Part shown: piece by piece, positions 1-8,047 of the stretch
Position numbering within the stretch: position 1 is the stretch's first letter
Layout: each line of letters opens with the position of its first letter
Assembly: GCF_001655775.1 (NCBI RefSeq)
Contig: NZ_LXFF01000024.1
Location: 1 to 60,238, forward strand
From: Candidatus Arthromitus sp. SFB-turkey
GTDB taxonomy: Bacteria; Bacillota; Clostridia; Clostridiales; Clostridiaceae
Length of the DNA stretch: 60,238 bases
Direction of reading: 5' to 3'
Notes under the pieces: model-generated
Told to the model about the DNA's origin: nothing
Seen by the model: the letters and a program-made list of their open reading frames with translations, nothing else
Databases searched by the model: none
Position numbers and translations under genes: made by a program

Positions 1-525
1 CATTATAAAAATGAAATGGAATTTACCACTGATAAGATGCTTAATTCTTCAAAGGAAAATTATAAGGAAGGAATTCTAGAGTATCCAAAACTTGAAAAAA
101 TTATACCAGCAAAATTTCATGAAATAACAAATAATCTTTTAATTGATTTCAAAACACTTAGTGATGAAGATTTTTATGATAAATACGAACTTATTGATCG
201 AATAGATTATGATGATTATATTGAACAAAAGAAAAGATCTGAATTACTTGGGAGAGTTTTAATTTATTTGTTAATAGATAATTGGTATATTCTAGAATTT
301 GATGAATTAGACGCACTTGAAGAAGTTGATCATTATAAGGATTTTTGGGGTAGAAGAAAAGTAAAGCCAGTATGTTTTTGTTTAGATGAAAATTGTTGTT
401 ATATAGCGTATATACCAAAGTCTTCAAAAATCAAATCAATATTTAACATAGATATTGTAGATATTAAAGAAATTGAAGGATTTGATGAGTATGAAGAATA
501 CTTTGGACAATTTGATAATGAATAA
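1..525 (+). CDS. C-terminal part of a PoNi-like immunity paralogue (5' end outside window)
   Basis: The reading frame is open from base 1, so the first ATG at 16 is internal and the gene is cut by the window edge. The visible 174 residues align with the C-terminal extension of the 564-aa protein at 4777-6471: both have HYK near the start of the region, a YK.GI.EY..LEK.IP.(K/Q)FHE block, a TLSDE(D/E)FY.KY block, an N.YY.AYIP or similar block and a GF/REFD.YEEYF-like end. The two are therefore paralogues. The acidic extension itself is a family I do not recognise. The domain upstream is not visible; by analogy it would be DUF1910/DUF1911 (PoNi). A strong terminator follows directly. Function is inferred only from the paralogue. 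Confidence 0.7.
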   Translation, partial: HYKNEMEFTTDKMLNSSKENYKEGILEYPKLEKIIPAKFHEITNNLLIDFKTLSDEDFYDKYELIDRIDYDDYIEQKKRSELLGRVLIYLLIDNWYILEFDELDALEEVDHYKDFWGRRKVKPVCFCLDENCCYIAYIPKSSKIKSIFNIDIVDIKEIEGFDEYEEYFGQFDNE

Positions 526-560
526 AAAACAACTAGATTCTTCTAGTTGTTTTAAAAAAG
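526..560. terminator. Bidirectional Rho-independent terminator
   Basis: The sequence AACAACTAGA - TTCT - TCTAGTTGTT forms a perfect stem with A-tract on the left and T-tract on the right. It lies between the converging PoNi-like gene on the left (plus) and scrK (minus), and can serve both. Confidence 0.85.
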
Positions 561-566
561 ATTTTG

Positions 567-1544
567 TTAATTTTTACACGATTCAATGTAGTTATTTATT
601 TCATCTAATGTAGCATATGAAGAGATAGCACCTTTTTTTGTTGTGCTGTATGCTGCGTAGTAATTAGAAAATAATAAGTATTTTTCTAATGTAGCATCAC
701 TTATTTTATCGAGTTCTTCAATGTTTATATTGTCTTTGAGTAAATTAAATAAAAATGAACCAATAAATGAATCTCCTGCACCTGTTGTATCAATTGCGTT
801 TACAACATTTCCAGCTACTTTTATAGTTTTATTTGGAGTATGTGCTTCAGAACCATCTTTTCCTTTGGTAAAAATAATTAATTTAACATTTCCTTTAAAC
901 AAAACTTCTTTTGCTTTTTCGATATTATCAAATCCAGTTATAAATTCTAATTCTTCATCAGATATTTTTAAGATGTTAGCAAGTGGTAAAAATTCAAGTA
1001 TAGCATTTCTACAATCTTCCTCTTTGTTCCAAAGAGGAAGCCTTACGTTTGGATCAAAACTTATTATTGAATTATTTTCCATTGCATACTCTATAGCTTT
1101 TTTGTGAGCATATTTCATAGGACATTCAATTAAATCAACTGAACAAAAATGAAGACTATGACAATCATGAAACCATTCTTTTTTTATTTCAGATTCTTCT
1201 AAGAGCATATCTGCACTTGGGTTTCTATAAAATGAAAAATCTCTATTTCCATTTTCTTTTAGTGAAACAAAAGCAAGTCCTGTATTTGCTTTGTTAGTTC
1301 TTAAAATATAATTTGTATCTATATTTGCTTGATTTAGAATATCTATTATATAATCTCCAAAAGCATCATTTCCAAGTTTTGAAATAAAGCTAGATTTTCC
1401 ACCAAGTTTTGCAACTACAGCACTAACATTAGCAGGTGCTCCTCCAGCTACTCTTTCAAAATTTTGTACTTCTTTTAAGGAACAATTTTTTTCATTTGGA
1501 ATAAAATCGATTAATGCTTCACCAATACTTATAACTTTTTTCAT
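567..1544 (-). CDS. scrK: Fructokinase, PfkB family
   Basis: This 325-residue cytoplasmic kinase phosphorylates fructose using ATP. It has the ribokinase/PfkB pattern: an N-terminal GEALIDFIP motif, the GGAPANV glycine motif near residues 34-40, and the C-terminal anion-hole motif DTTGAGDSF at residues 252-260, whose Asp258 is the expected catalytic base. It is the last gene of the scrA-scrB-scrK unit, two bases after scrB. Context says it handles the fructose released when sucrose-6-phosphate is hydrolysed, giving fructose-6-phosphate. The start has an AAGGAGA Shine-Dalgarno. A general sugar kinase cannot be excluded from sequence alone, but the neighbours make fructokinase the best call. 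Confidence 0.92.
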   Translation of the reverse strand: MKKVISIGEALIDFIPNEKNCSLKEVQNFERVAGGAPANVSAVVAKLGGKSSFISKLGNDAFGDYIIDILNQANIDTNYILRTNKANTGLAFVSLKENGNRDFSFYRNPSADMLLEESEIKKEWFHDCHSLHFCSVDLIECPMKYAHKKAIEYAMENNSIISFDPNVRLPLWNKEEDCRNAILEFLPLANILKISDEELEFITGFDNIEKAKEVLFKGNVKLIIFTKGKDGSEAHTPNKTIKVAGNVVNAIDTTGAGDSFIGSFLFNLLKDNINIEELDKISDATLEKYLLFSNYYAAYSTTKKGAISSYATLDEINNYIESCKN

Positions 1545-1546
1545 AT

Positions 1547-2992
1547 TTAATCTCCTTTTATGTTAAAGCTTCCCATCTCGTAAATTTCAACCTTTAAATT
1601 TTCACCAGTTAAGTTTATTTCACGTACATTTTTATCTGGATAAAATCTAGATGTAAATACTTCTTCACCATTATTTAAAAATATTTCTATAGAAGATGTA
1701 TCAACAAATGCTCTTAGATTTTCTATTCTTTCAAGCTTACAACTTCTTTTAGTTCTTCCAAACCCTATTTCATTAAAGCTTAAACTAAATAATTTTTCCT
1801 CTGATGAATATTCGAGAATTGCACCTTTTTTTATAATTAATTTAAAATCATTAGATTTTTCAAAATCAATATTTATTTCAAAAGTATCAAAAGCTTCATC
1901 AACTAAAGTTTTTTCAACTTTAAAATCTTTTTTAGTTTTTCTAAGACTTTCTAGTTCACAAATAGGTATTTGAATTAATTTGTTATTATTTATTTTTAAT
2001 TCTCTTGGAATTGTTAAAGCGTGTTGCCAATGATATTCAGTTGTTGGATTAGTATATAAATCTTGTATGTCAGGAAGTCCCATCCAACCTATTAATATTG
2101 TTCTTTTCTTAGAATCAACAAATGTTTGAGATGCGTAAAAATCAAATCCTCTATCTATTTCATTAAAATCACTTAACTTATAATTTGAAGTTTTATAGTC
2201 TCCTTCTATGAAGTAATATCCTGTTTGATAAATGTTGTTATATTTTATATCATCAGGTTCGATACCTTGAGGTGACATAATCAATATATTTTTATTTTCT
2301 AATTTTATTAAATCTGGACATTCCCACATATATCCAAAAATTTCTTTGCTTTTTATAGTGTTTATGAATTTCCAGTTTTTCAAATCATGACTTTCAAATA
2401 AAAGAATTTGTCCCACGTTTTGTTTATCTCTTGCCCCTTGAACCATATAAAATTTATCGTTTTCAATAAATACTTTTGGATCTCTAACATGACAAGTTAA
2501 GTTATCTGGATAGTCAGAATTTCTCATTAATAAAGTTTTGTTTTCAAAATTCTCTCCATCTTCACTTACTATTAAAATTGTATTATGTTCTCTACCTGAA
2601 TTTATATAATCGTGATTTCCTATGTTTTTAACATTTCCAGTATAAAATATATACATTTTATCATTATGAACTAAAGTTGAACCAGAATAAGCACCATGGC
2701 AGTCATACGGTTGATCGGAAAAAATTTTTGCTCCTTCATCTTTCCAATTTATAAAATCTTTAGTTGTATATAGTCCCCAAAATTTAGTTCCACCATTTGA
2801 ATCGAATGGTGAATATTGGTAAAAAATATAATATTTTCCTTTAAATTCACAAAGACCATTTGGATCATTTAACCAACCAACAGGAGGCATTAAATGAAAT
2901 TTTAATCTATGGTAATCTTCATTAACTTTTTCTTTGAAAGTGTTTTTATATAGTTTTACTAATTTTTTAAAGTCTCTATTTAAAGCATTCAT
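1547..2992 (-). CDS. scrB: Sucrose-6-phosphate hydrolase, GH32
   Basis: This 481-residue enzyme hydrolyses sucrose-6-phosphate to glucose-6-phosphate and fructose. All three GH32 signature blocks are present: WLNDPNG at 40-46 (Asp43 nucleophile), RDP at 170-172 (transition-state stabiliser) and WECPD at 223-227 (Glu acid/base). The C-terminal third is the beta-sandwich module. There is no signal peptide, as expected for an enzyme acting on PTS-phosphorylated sugar in the cytoplasm. It is the second gene of the sucrose operon, between the transporter and the fructokinase, and starts behind AGGAGATAT. Length is normal for the family. Confidence 0.96.
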   Translation of the reverse strand: MNALNRDFKKLVKLYKNTFKEKVNEDYHRLKFHLMPPVGWLNDPNGLCEFKGKYYIFYQYSPFDSNGGTKFWGLYTTKDFINWKDEGAKIFSDQPYDCHGAYSGSTLVHNDKMYIFYTGNVKNIGNHDYINSGREHNTILIVSEDGENFENKTLLMRNSDYPDNLTCHVRDPKVFIENDKFYMVQGARDKQNVGQILLFESHDLKNWKFINTIKSKEIFGYMWECPDLIKLENKNILIMSPQGIEPDDIKYNNIYQTGYYFIEGDYKTSNYKLSDFNEIDRGFDFYASQTFVDSKKRTILIGWMGLPDIQDLYTNPTTEYHWQHALTIPRELKINNNKLIQIPICELESLRKTKKDFKVEKTLVDEAFDTFEINIDFEKSNDFKLIIKKGAILEYSSEEKLFSLSFNEIGFGRTKRSCKLERIENLRAFVDTSSIEIFLNNGEEVFTSRFYPDKNVREINLTGENLKVEIYEMGSFNIKGD

Positions 2993-3005
2993 AATATATC
3001 TCCTA

Positions 3006-3037
3006 TCTAAAAGGTGTCATTAAAGACACCTTTTAAG
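3006..3037 (-). terminator. Intercistronic hairpin between scrA and scrB
   Basis: An AAAAGGTGTC - ATTAAA - GACACCTTTT stem with a short T-run on the minus strand lies in the scrA-scrB gap. It could reduce downstream transcription or protect the scrA mRNA end. The T-tract is short, so read-through is likely. Confidence 0.6.
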
Positions 3038-3040
3038 TAT

Positions 3041-4426
3041 TTATTTAGATTCTTTCCAACCAAGAGCTAAAGCTGTGAAAAATGCAACTCCAACCGATAT
3101 AACCATCATTATTAAATAATGAACTGGTGCATGTAAATGAAGTAATAGACCAAATATTCCTGTTACTCCAGTTCCAGTTGCTCCAAGATTTACAATTGAT
3201 GCATATAAAGCTCCAGCAGCTCCTCCAATTGCACCAGCTATAAATGGTTTCATAAATCTTAAGTTAACACCAAATATTGCAGGTTCAGTTATACCAAGCA
3301 TGGCACTAATTGCTGCAGGAAATGCAAGAGATTTTATTTTTTTGTCTTTAGATCTTATAGCTACTGCAAGTGTTGCCCCACCTTGAGCTAAGTTTGCTGC
3401 TGATGCTATTGGTAACCAATAAGTTAAGCCGTACTGTGATAGTTGACCTAAATCAATAATTGAATACATGTGGTGAATTCCAGTTACAACAGTTGATGAG
3501 TAAATACCACCAATTATTGCAGAACCTATTCCAAAAGGAATTTGAACTATTTGTCGTACACCTGATAAAAGACCATTTTCTAAAAATACAAAAATTGGAC
3601 CGACTATAGTTAAAGTAAGATATCCTGTTGTAAATAGTGTAACTAATGGAGTTACAAATAAATCAAGAGTTGAAGGTACTATTTTGTGAAGTTTCTTTTC
3701 AATAATGCTCATTATAAAAACAGCTATAACGATTGGTATAACATGCCCTTGATATCCAACTAAAGGTATTTCATAGAGTCCAAACCAAACGCTTTGCATT
3801 GTTTGATATCCATCTGAAGCAACGGTCCAAGCGTTTTGAAGATCTGGATGTATCATAATCATTGCCATAACAGCACCTAAAAATTGATTTGCACCAAACA
3901 CTTTTGCACTACTGAATCCAATTAAAATTGGTAAAAAGATATATGCTGCATTACTAAATATTTTTAAGAATACAAACCAAGATGCACTAGTGTTAATTGA
4001 TAAGAAACCGTTATTAACACAAAACATTATAGCTTCGGTGAGTCCCATCATGAGACCACATGCAACTATGGCAGGAATTATTGGAACGAAAATATCTCCC
4101 AAAACTTTTATAATTTGTTTTAATTTGTTTTGATTTGAAGTTGCCACGTTTTTTAATTCTTCTTTTGAAATTTCTTGTTGACCTGTTAATTTTGCAAATT
4201 CAGAATAAACATGATTAACAATACCTGTTCCAAAAATTATTTGAAGTTGACCAGATGCAAAGAAAACCCCTTTTACACCTTCTATTTCTTCAATAGCTTC
4301 TTTGTTGACTATTTCATTATTTTTTATAACTAGTCTTAATCTAGTTGCGCAGTGGGCTGCTGAAATTACATTTTCAGAAGTACCTATTTCTTTTACGATA
4401 CTTTCTGCAATTTTTTTATAATCCAT
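3041..4426 (-). CDS. scrA: Sucrose-specific PTS EIIBC component
   Basis: This 461-residue membrane permease imports sucrose and phosphorylates it. Residues 1-85 form an EIIB domain with the phosphorylated cysteine in SAAHCATRLR (Cys26). From about residue 105 there is an EIIC domain with about ten hydrophobic segments and the sugar-site blocks GLTEAIMF and GITEPAIFGV. No EIIA domain is fused, so it needs an EIIA from another PTS; none dedicated is visible here. It is the first gene of the sucrose operon and starts behind AAGGAGGA. Trehalose-type EIIBC proteins are similar, but the GH32 and fructokinase neighbours support sucrose. Confidence 0.93.
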   Translation of the reverse strand: MDYKKIAESIVKEIGTSENVISAAHCATRLRLVIKNNEIVNKEAIEEIEGVKGVFFASGQLQIIFGTGIVNHVYSEFAKLTGQQEISKEELKNVATSNQNKLKQIIKVLGDIFVPIIPAIVACGLMMGLTEAIMFCVNNGFLSINTSASWFVFLKIFSNAAYIFLPILIGFSSAKVFGANQFLGAVMAMIMIHPDLQNAWTVASDGYQTMQSVWFGLYEIPLVGYQGHVIPIVIAVFIMSIIEKKLHKIVPSTLDLFVTPLVTLFTTGYLTLTIVGPIFVFLENGLLSGVRQIVQIPFGIGSAIIGGIYSSTVVTGIHHMYSIIDLGQLSQYGLTYWLPIASAANLAQGGATLAVAIRSKDKKIKSLAFPAAISAMLGITEPAIFGVNLRFMKPFIAGAIGGAAGALYASIVNLGATGTGVTGIFGLLLHLHAPVHYLIMMVISVGVAFFTALALGWKESK

Positions 4427-4478
4427 ATGGATGTTCCTCCTTATATATTTTTGTAACTATATATAAATCCAATTAGAT

Positions 4479-4516
4479 ATTTTATATAAAAAGAATTATG
4501 TTTGTAAACACTCTTA
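4479..4516 (-). promoter_or_regulatory. Predicted scrA promoter with overlapping cre-like operator
   Basis: On the minus strand TTTACA (4508-4503) and TATAAA (4486-4481) are separated by 16 bases; TAAAAT gives 18. The plus-strand 14-mer TGTAAACACTCTTA at 4503-4516 overlaps the -35 and matches 12 of 14 positions of the cre consensus TGWAANCGNTNWCA as I recall it, so CcpA or another LacI-family repressor may act here. No dedicated sucrose regulator gene is in the window. Confidence 0.5.
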
Positions 4517-4579
4517 CTTGTTAAAATAAAATTGTTTTTGTTTAAAAAGTTTTGAAGTTTAAATGAAAAATTAAATTTA

Positions 4580-4622
4580 AAAGGAAGTATAGAAATTAAT
4601 TTATACTTCCTTTTTTTTTTAG
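4580..4622 (+). terminator. Rho-independent terminator-like hairpin in a divergent intergenic region
   Basis: An AAGGAAGTATA - loop - TATACTTCCTT stem is followed by ten T residues on the plus strand. It sits between the divergent scrA and the 4777 gene, where no plus-strand gene ends. It could stop a short unannotated transcript, remain from a lost gene, or attenuate the downstream gene. Confidence 0.65.
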
Positions 4623-4776
4623 TAGTTAGTAATGGAAAATGTTTAAATATTGATTTTGGAAGGGAAAAATTGTAGAATATTGTAGTTTGTGGTTATTAAT
4701 TTAAAATTATTTTACAAAAGATTTAAGTAGAAGATAAATTTCAATTTTTAAAATTAAGGAGGTATTGTTTGATAAA

Positions 4777-6471
4777 ATGAAAAATCGAAAAAATAATAAT
4801 TTTTCTATTTCTAAGTTGTTTTTTGCTATTGCTTTTATAATTGTAGTTTTTACAGCATTTTTCTATTATGAGCAAGTTTTAAAATATACTTATGAAGATA
4901 GAGGGGTACATGAATTTGTAGCTACAAAAATATCAACAGGAGAAGATGTATACCGAATAGGTTGGGGAATTGGATTTAAAAGAACTTTTTATACAGTGCA
5001 TTATGAGTCGATTGATGGTGAAAATTATAGATGGTCAAGACGTTTAAGTGGAGAAAAAGAAGTAGAAAGATTAATTGAAAATGATGGTGAACAACTTAGT
5101 TTACGTGTTTTATATATTCCAGAGAAAAAAGAAGTGGTTGTAACTAAATTTGATACATTAGAAGGATATCTCAAAAATTTAAATATAAAATATCTCATAC
5201 CAATTGGTTTAGGAATTGGATATATGATTATATATTTTGTATTTTTAAGAAAACGATTTAGAAAAAAGATTGATTTGATGAGAGATAGTAGATGTGATAT
5301 GTATTTAGTGAAAAAATACAGGGATGATATGAAAAGTGATATAGAAGAATATAAAAAAGTTGCAGAACAGGCAGAGGGACATGCTTTTAATTCGGTTTAT
5401 GCGTCTATTATTAATATGAGATTTTACGCACTAAGATACGGTTATATACTTGGTAGTGATTTAAATCAATTACATAAGGAATACTTAGAAATTAGCAATG
5501 ATTTTCAAAAAATTGACTATTTAGTTCACAGCAATAACATTGTGGATATACTTGCACTTGGAATATTATTTGAAGATTCTATAGAAAATCTTAAAAAAAT
5601 AGTAGAGCTAGGTAACCTTTCTAAAGTAAACGATATTGTGTTTGATTATCTTGCTAATGGTTGTGGAATTAAAAGGACATTTAATTCAAAGTATTTCCAA
5701 GATGATGACAATAAGATTTTAACAGAAATTATTCAATTGGCTCAAATAGATAATAAACAAGCATCTGAAAAATTTATAGATTACATAGAAAATGAATTTC
5801 CTAAAAATTATTGGGGAGAAGATTGGACAGGAGATGTTGGAGAAAAATTTTTAGGGGTATGTCTTTATGCTTATGCTGCTATTGCAAAAATTTTAAATTT
5901 AGATGATAGTTCGTTAAAGGACAATCCTTATTACACTTATGATCTTGTTCATTATAAAAAAGGAATGAAATTTTTCCCAGAAGAAACAGGAGATATGTTT
6001 AAAAACTATAAAAAAGGTATTTCTGAATATAAAGAATTGGAAAAATTAATTCCTGTACAATTCCATGAAGAAGCAAATAGAGTTTTTCTTGATTACAAAA
6101 CTCTCAGTGATGAAGAGTTTTATAAAAAGTATAATCTTGAGCATGCAAGTCGTTATATGTGGAAAGTAGAAGATTACATTGAACGCAAAAATGAACCTTA
6201 TTTATTTGGATTTCTATTAGTTTGTGTATTAGCAGATTATGGATACTTACTTGAAATTAAAAAACCAGAAGAAATTGAAGAATATGCGTTGTATAATTTC
6301 TGGGAAGATATGGAAGACATTGAGGTAAAAGCTGTAAATTTCAATGTTGATAATGGAAATTATTATTTAGCGTACATTCCTAAAGATGTTCAAATTGATT
6401 CTATTTTAGATGTAAAAATTGAAAACGTTAAAGGTTTAAGAGAATTTGATAAATATAAAGAAGAATTTTAA
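4777..6471 (+). CDS. Membrane-anchored PoNi-like (DUF1910/DUF1911) protein with C-terminal extension
   Basis: The 564 residues contain an N-terminal membrane segment (about 14-36), an extracytoplasmic beta-rich stretch of about 90 residues resembling DUF3592-like regions, and a second membrane segment (about 138-156) followed by a basic RKRFRKK stop. Residues about 165-410 resemble the DUF1910/DUF1911 pair: RDDMKSDIEEY near the start, and the end block YAAIAKILNLDDSSL..NPYY. That pair defines PoNi, an immunity family against PoNe-type nuclease toxins. The last 150 residues are the extension shared with the partial gene at the left edge. AAGGAGG at 4756-4762 is 14 bases from this ATG and only 2 from an in-frame TTG at 4765, so the start is uncertain. 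No toxin gene is adjacent. Family assignment is from memory of the motif. Confidence 0.6.
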   Translation: MKNRKNNNFSISKLFFAIAFIIVVFTAFFYYEQVLKYTYEDRGVHEFVATKISTGEDVYRIGWGIGFKRTFYTVHYESIDGENYRWSRRLSGEKEVERLIENDGEQLSLRVLYIPEKKEVVVTKFDTLEGYLKNLNIKYLIPIGLGIGYMIIYFVFLRKRFRKKIDLMRDSRCDMYLVKKYRDDMKSDIEEYKKVAEQAEGHAFNSVYASIINMRFYALRYGYILGSDLNQLHKEYLEISNDFQKIDYLVHSNNIVDILALGILFEDSIENLKKIVELGNLSKVNDIVFDYLANGCGIKRTFNSKYFQDDDNKILTEIIQLAQIDNKQASEKFIDYIENEFPKNYWGEDWTGDVGEKFLGVCLYAYAAIAKILNLDDSSLKDNPYYTYDLVHYKKGMKFFPEETGDMFKNYKKGISEYKELEKLIPVQFHEEANRVFLDYKTLSDEEFYKKYNLEHASRYMWKVEDYIERKNEPYLFGFLLVCVLADYGYLLEIKKPEEIEEYALYNFWEDMEDIEVKAVNFNVDNGNYYLAYIPKDVQIDSILDVKIENVKGLREFDKYKEEF

Positions 6472-6493
6472 TAGATAAAAAGGAGTTTATATT

Positions 6494-7378
6494 ATGGCAT
6501 ATTTTTCTGTAACTATAAAAGCAAAGAAATCTTTATTTAGAAGGATACCTAAGTTAAATTTAGAAAAAATACTTAAAAATTGTAAATTGAGTTTTGGAAG
6601 CTATAATGATTTTTATATTTTAGAAGAGGATAACACGTATGATGATATGATGACTGTTTATAATCCTGAAAAAATTGGACGAGGTATATGTTTAGATTTT
6701 AAGGAAATTGGGAATGGTGAATTAACATTAGCTTGCATAGTACCAGCAACACCTACTGAAATAGATGATTTTTTTAATATAATTCGTGAAGTAAAGTCTC
6801 AATATAAAAATATGGAAATATATTTTGAAGATGAAAAAGTAGATGAAGATAAGTTTTTTGGTTTAACTAATACTATTTTAAATGTTTCTCTTGACTATTT
6901 AAAGAAAGATTGTTCTAAAGACTCAAAGATCGTTCATAAATTAGCGTGTTTTCCTTATACATTTTCAGATGAACAACGAAATTTATTTAAAAATGCAACT
7001 GATTTAAAAGAATATGAAGATTTATTACATAATGTACAAAGCAGAGATTCTTATTATGCAAAACCAACACTTAGAAAATTTCCAACAAATGATGGGATTT
7101 TAGCATGTTATGTTTTTACAAGTGATTGTGAAAGTATATTTCCTATAAAAGGAAATATATTTTTACACCGAAATAAATTTGAAATTAGTGATAGTTGTAT
7201 TAATTTTTTTATAGGAGAAGCGAGACTTATAGATGGAATATATAAGTATGATGAGTTTATTGAATACGTATTAGATAAAGGTGTTGAGTATTTTGATAAA
7301 GACCACATAATAGTAAATATGTCTGATGAAGAAGTGCTTGAAATGGTAGAATCTTTACAGAAAATAGATTTGATGTAA
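6494..7378 (+). CDS. Hypothetical protein, DUF4299-like
   Basis: This 294-residue protein starts behind AAAAGGAG, 22 bases after the PoNi-like gene, so the two are probably cotranscribed. I see no signal peptide or membrane segment. The N-terminal part (YFSVTIKAKK, LSFGSYNDFYIL, and GRGICLDF near residue 62) recalls the DUF4299 family of Firmicutes, which has similar length and no known function. A decayed partial copy follows at 7620-7790. Being next to an immunity-like gene, it may also be an accessory or immunity protein, but this is inference only. Confidence 0.55.
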   Translation: MAYFSVTIKAKKSLFRRIPKLNLEKILKNCKLSFGSYNDFYILEEDNTYDDMMTVYNPEKIGRGICLDFKEIGNGELTLACIVPATPTEIDDFFNIIREVKSQYKNMEIYFEDEKVDEDKFFGLTNTILNVSLDYLKKDCSKDSKIVHKLACFPYTFSDEQRNLFKNATDLKEYEDLLHNVQSRDSYYAKPTLRKFPTNDGILACYVFTSDCESIFPIKGNIFLHRNKFEISDSCINFFIGEARLIDGIYKYDEFIEYVLDKGVEYFDKDHIIVNMSDEEVLEMVESLQKIDLM

Positions 7379-7420
7379 AAGTTAAAAATATTTTTAGGTT
7401 TAATATTTGAATTTTTAATT

Positions 7421-7458
7421 TGAGAATACTCTTTCAAAAGGGTATTCTTTTTTATTTG
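7421..7458 (+). terminator. Rho-independent terminator
   Basis: AGAATACTC - loop - GGGTATTCT with a following T-rich run ends the PoNi-like/DUF4299-like unit. Confidence 0.85.
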
Positions 7459-7532
7459 TAAAAATATTGAAGAAAAAATTGAGTTTTAATATAATTTATT
7501 TATAGTATGTAGATTAAATGAGGGGATGATAT

Positions 7533-7619
7533 ATGTTTAAATATTTTATATATTTTATATATTTTATACTTGGAGTAGTAACTTATTTTTTAATATCGAT
7601 AATTTTAGAATTCATGTAA
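7533..7619 (+). CDS. Possible 28-residue hydrophobic peptide
   Basis: ATG at 7533 lies behind GAGGGGATGATAT and opens a 28-codon frame ending in TAA. The peptide begins MFKYFIYFIYF and continues as one hydrophobic helix (GVVTYFLISIILEFM). The start is built on a repeated TTTTATATA unit. It could be a small membrane peptide or the remnant of the gene whose debris follows directly. No antisense RNA or other toxin-antitoxin sign was found. Weak call. Confidence 0.35.
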   Translation: MFKYFIYFIYFILGVVTYFLISIILEFM

Positions 7620-7790
7620 ACGTTTCATTGATTATTTAAAGAAAGATTGTTCCAAAAACTCAAAACTTGTTTAAAATTTAGCATTATTTTCTTATATGTT
7701 TTCAAATCAATAATGAAATTTATTACATGATTTATAAAACAGTTATTATAGAAAGCTGAGATTTAAAAAATTTAAATTTTATGTATAATC
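7620..7790 (+). pseudogene. Decayed fragment of a second DUF4299-like gene
   Basis: From about 7620 the DNA aligns without gaps for about 105 bases with 6882-6988 inside the gene at 6494-7378. Shared blocks include ATTTAAAGAAAGATTGTT and ACTCAAA, with similarity falling off after the segment matching GAAATTTATT. Stop codons (for example TTTAA in ACTTGTTTAA) interrupt the frame. After a deletion of some tens of bases, weaker similarity continues to about 7790. It is the remains of a tandem paralogue, evidence of past gene duplication here. Confidence 0.75.
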
Positions 7791-7892
7791 TAGTAAAAAT
7801 ATGTAGAATAAGTAGTATAAATTATAATCAAATTATTTTACAATAATTTTACCAAAATATTATAGAAATAAGAATTCACATATATTAGAATA

Positions 7893-7934
7893 TAAGACGG
7901 AAATAAAATTAGATAATTTTCATCTTGCGTCTTA
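7893..7934 (+). other. Stem-loop of unknown function upstream of the phn cassette
   Basis: TAAGACG (7893-7899) pairs with CGTCTTA (7928-7934), and inside it AAAATT - AGAT - AATTTT forms a second 6-bp stem. There is no T-tract after it, so it is not a normal terminator. It matches no riboswitch class that I can recognise by eye. It lies about 115 bases before phnD, possibly upstream of the promoter. The rest of 7791-8047 holds only the weak promoter and the phnD ribosome binding site. Confidence 0.4.
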
Positions 7935-7938
7935 GAGT

Positions 7939-7969
7939 TTGAGTGTGACAGAATAATGTTTTTTATAAT
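7939..7969 (+). promoter_or_regulatory. Possible phnD promoter
   Basis: TTGAGT (7939-7944) and a perfect TATAAT (7964-7969) are spaced 19 bases, longer than ideal. A TTGACA at 8007-8012 is too close to the ATG and lacks a good -10. Confidence 0.35.
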
Positions 7970-8047
7970 TAAAAGTGTGTTTAAAGAGGCAATAATAATT
8001 GCTGATTTGACAATATATTTATTTTTATTAAAAAAAGGAGATAAATT

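Noticed and set aside
8007-8012. Perfect TTGACA before phnD
   Set aside because: The -10 region would fall on the Shine-Dalgarno and no TATAAT-like sequence is present at 16-18 bases.
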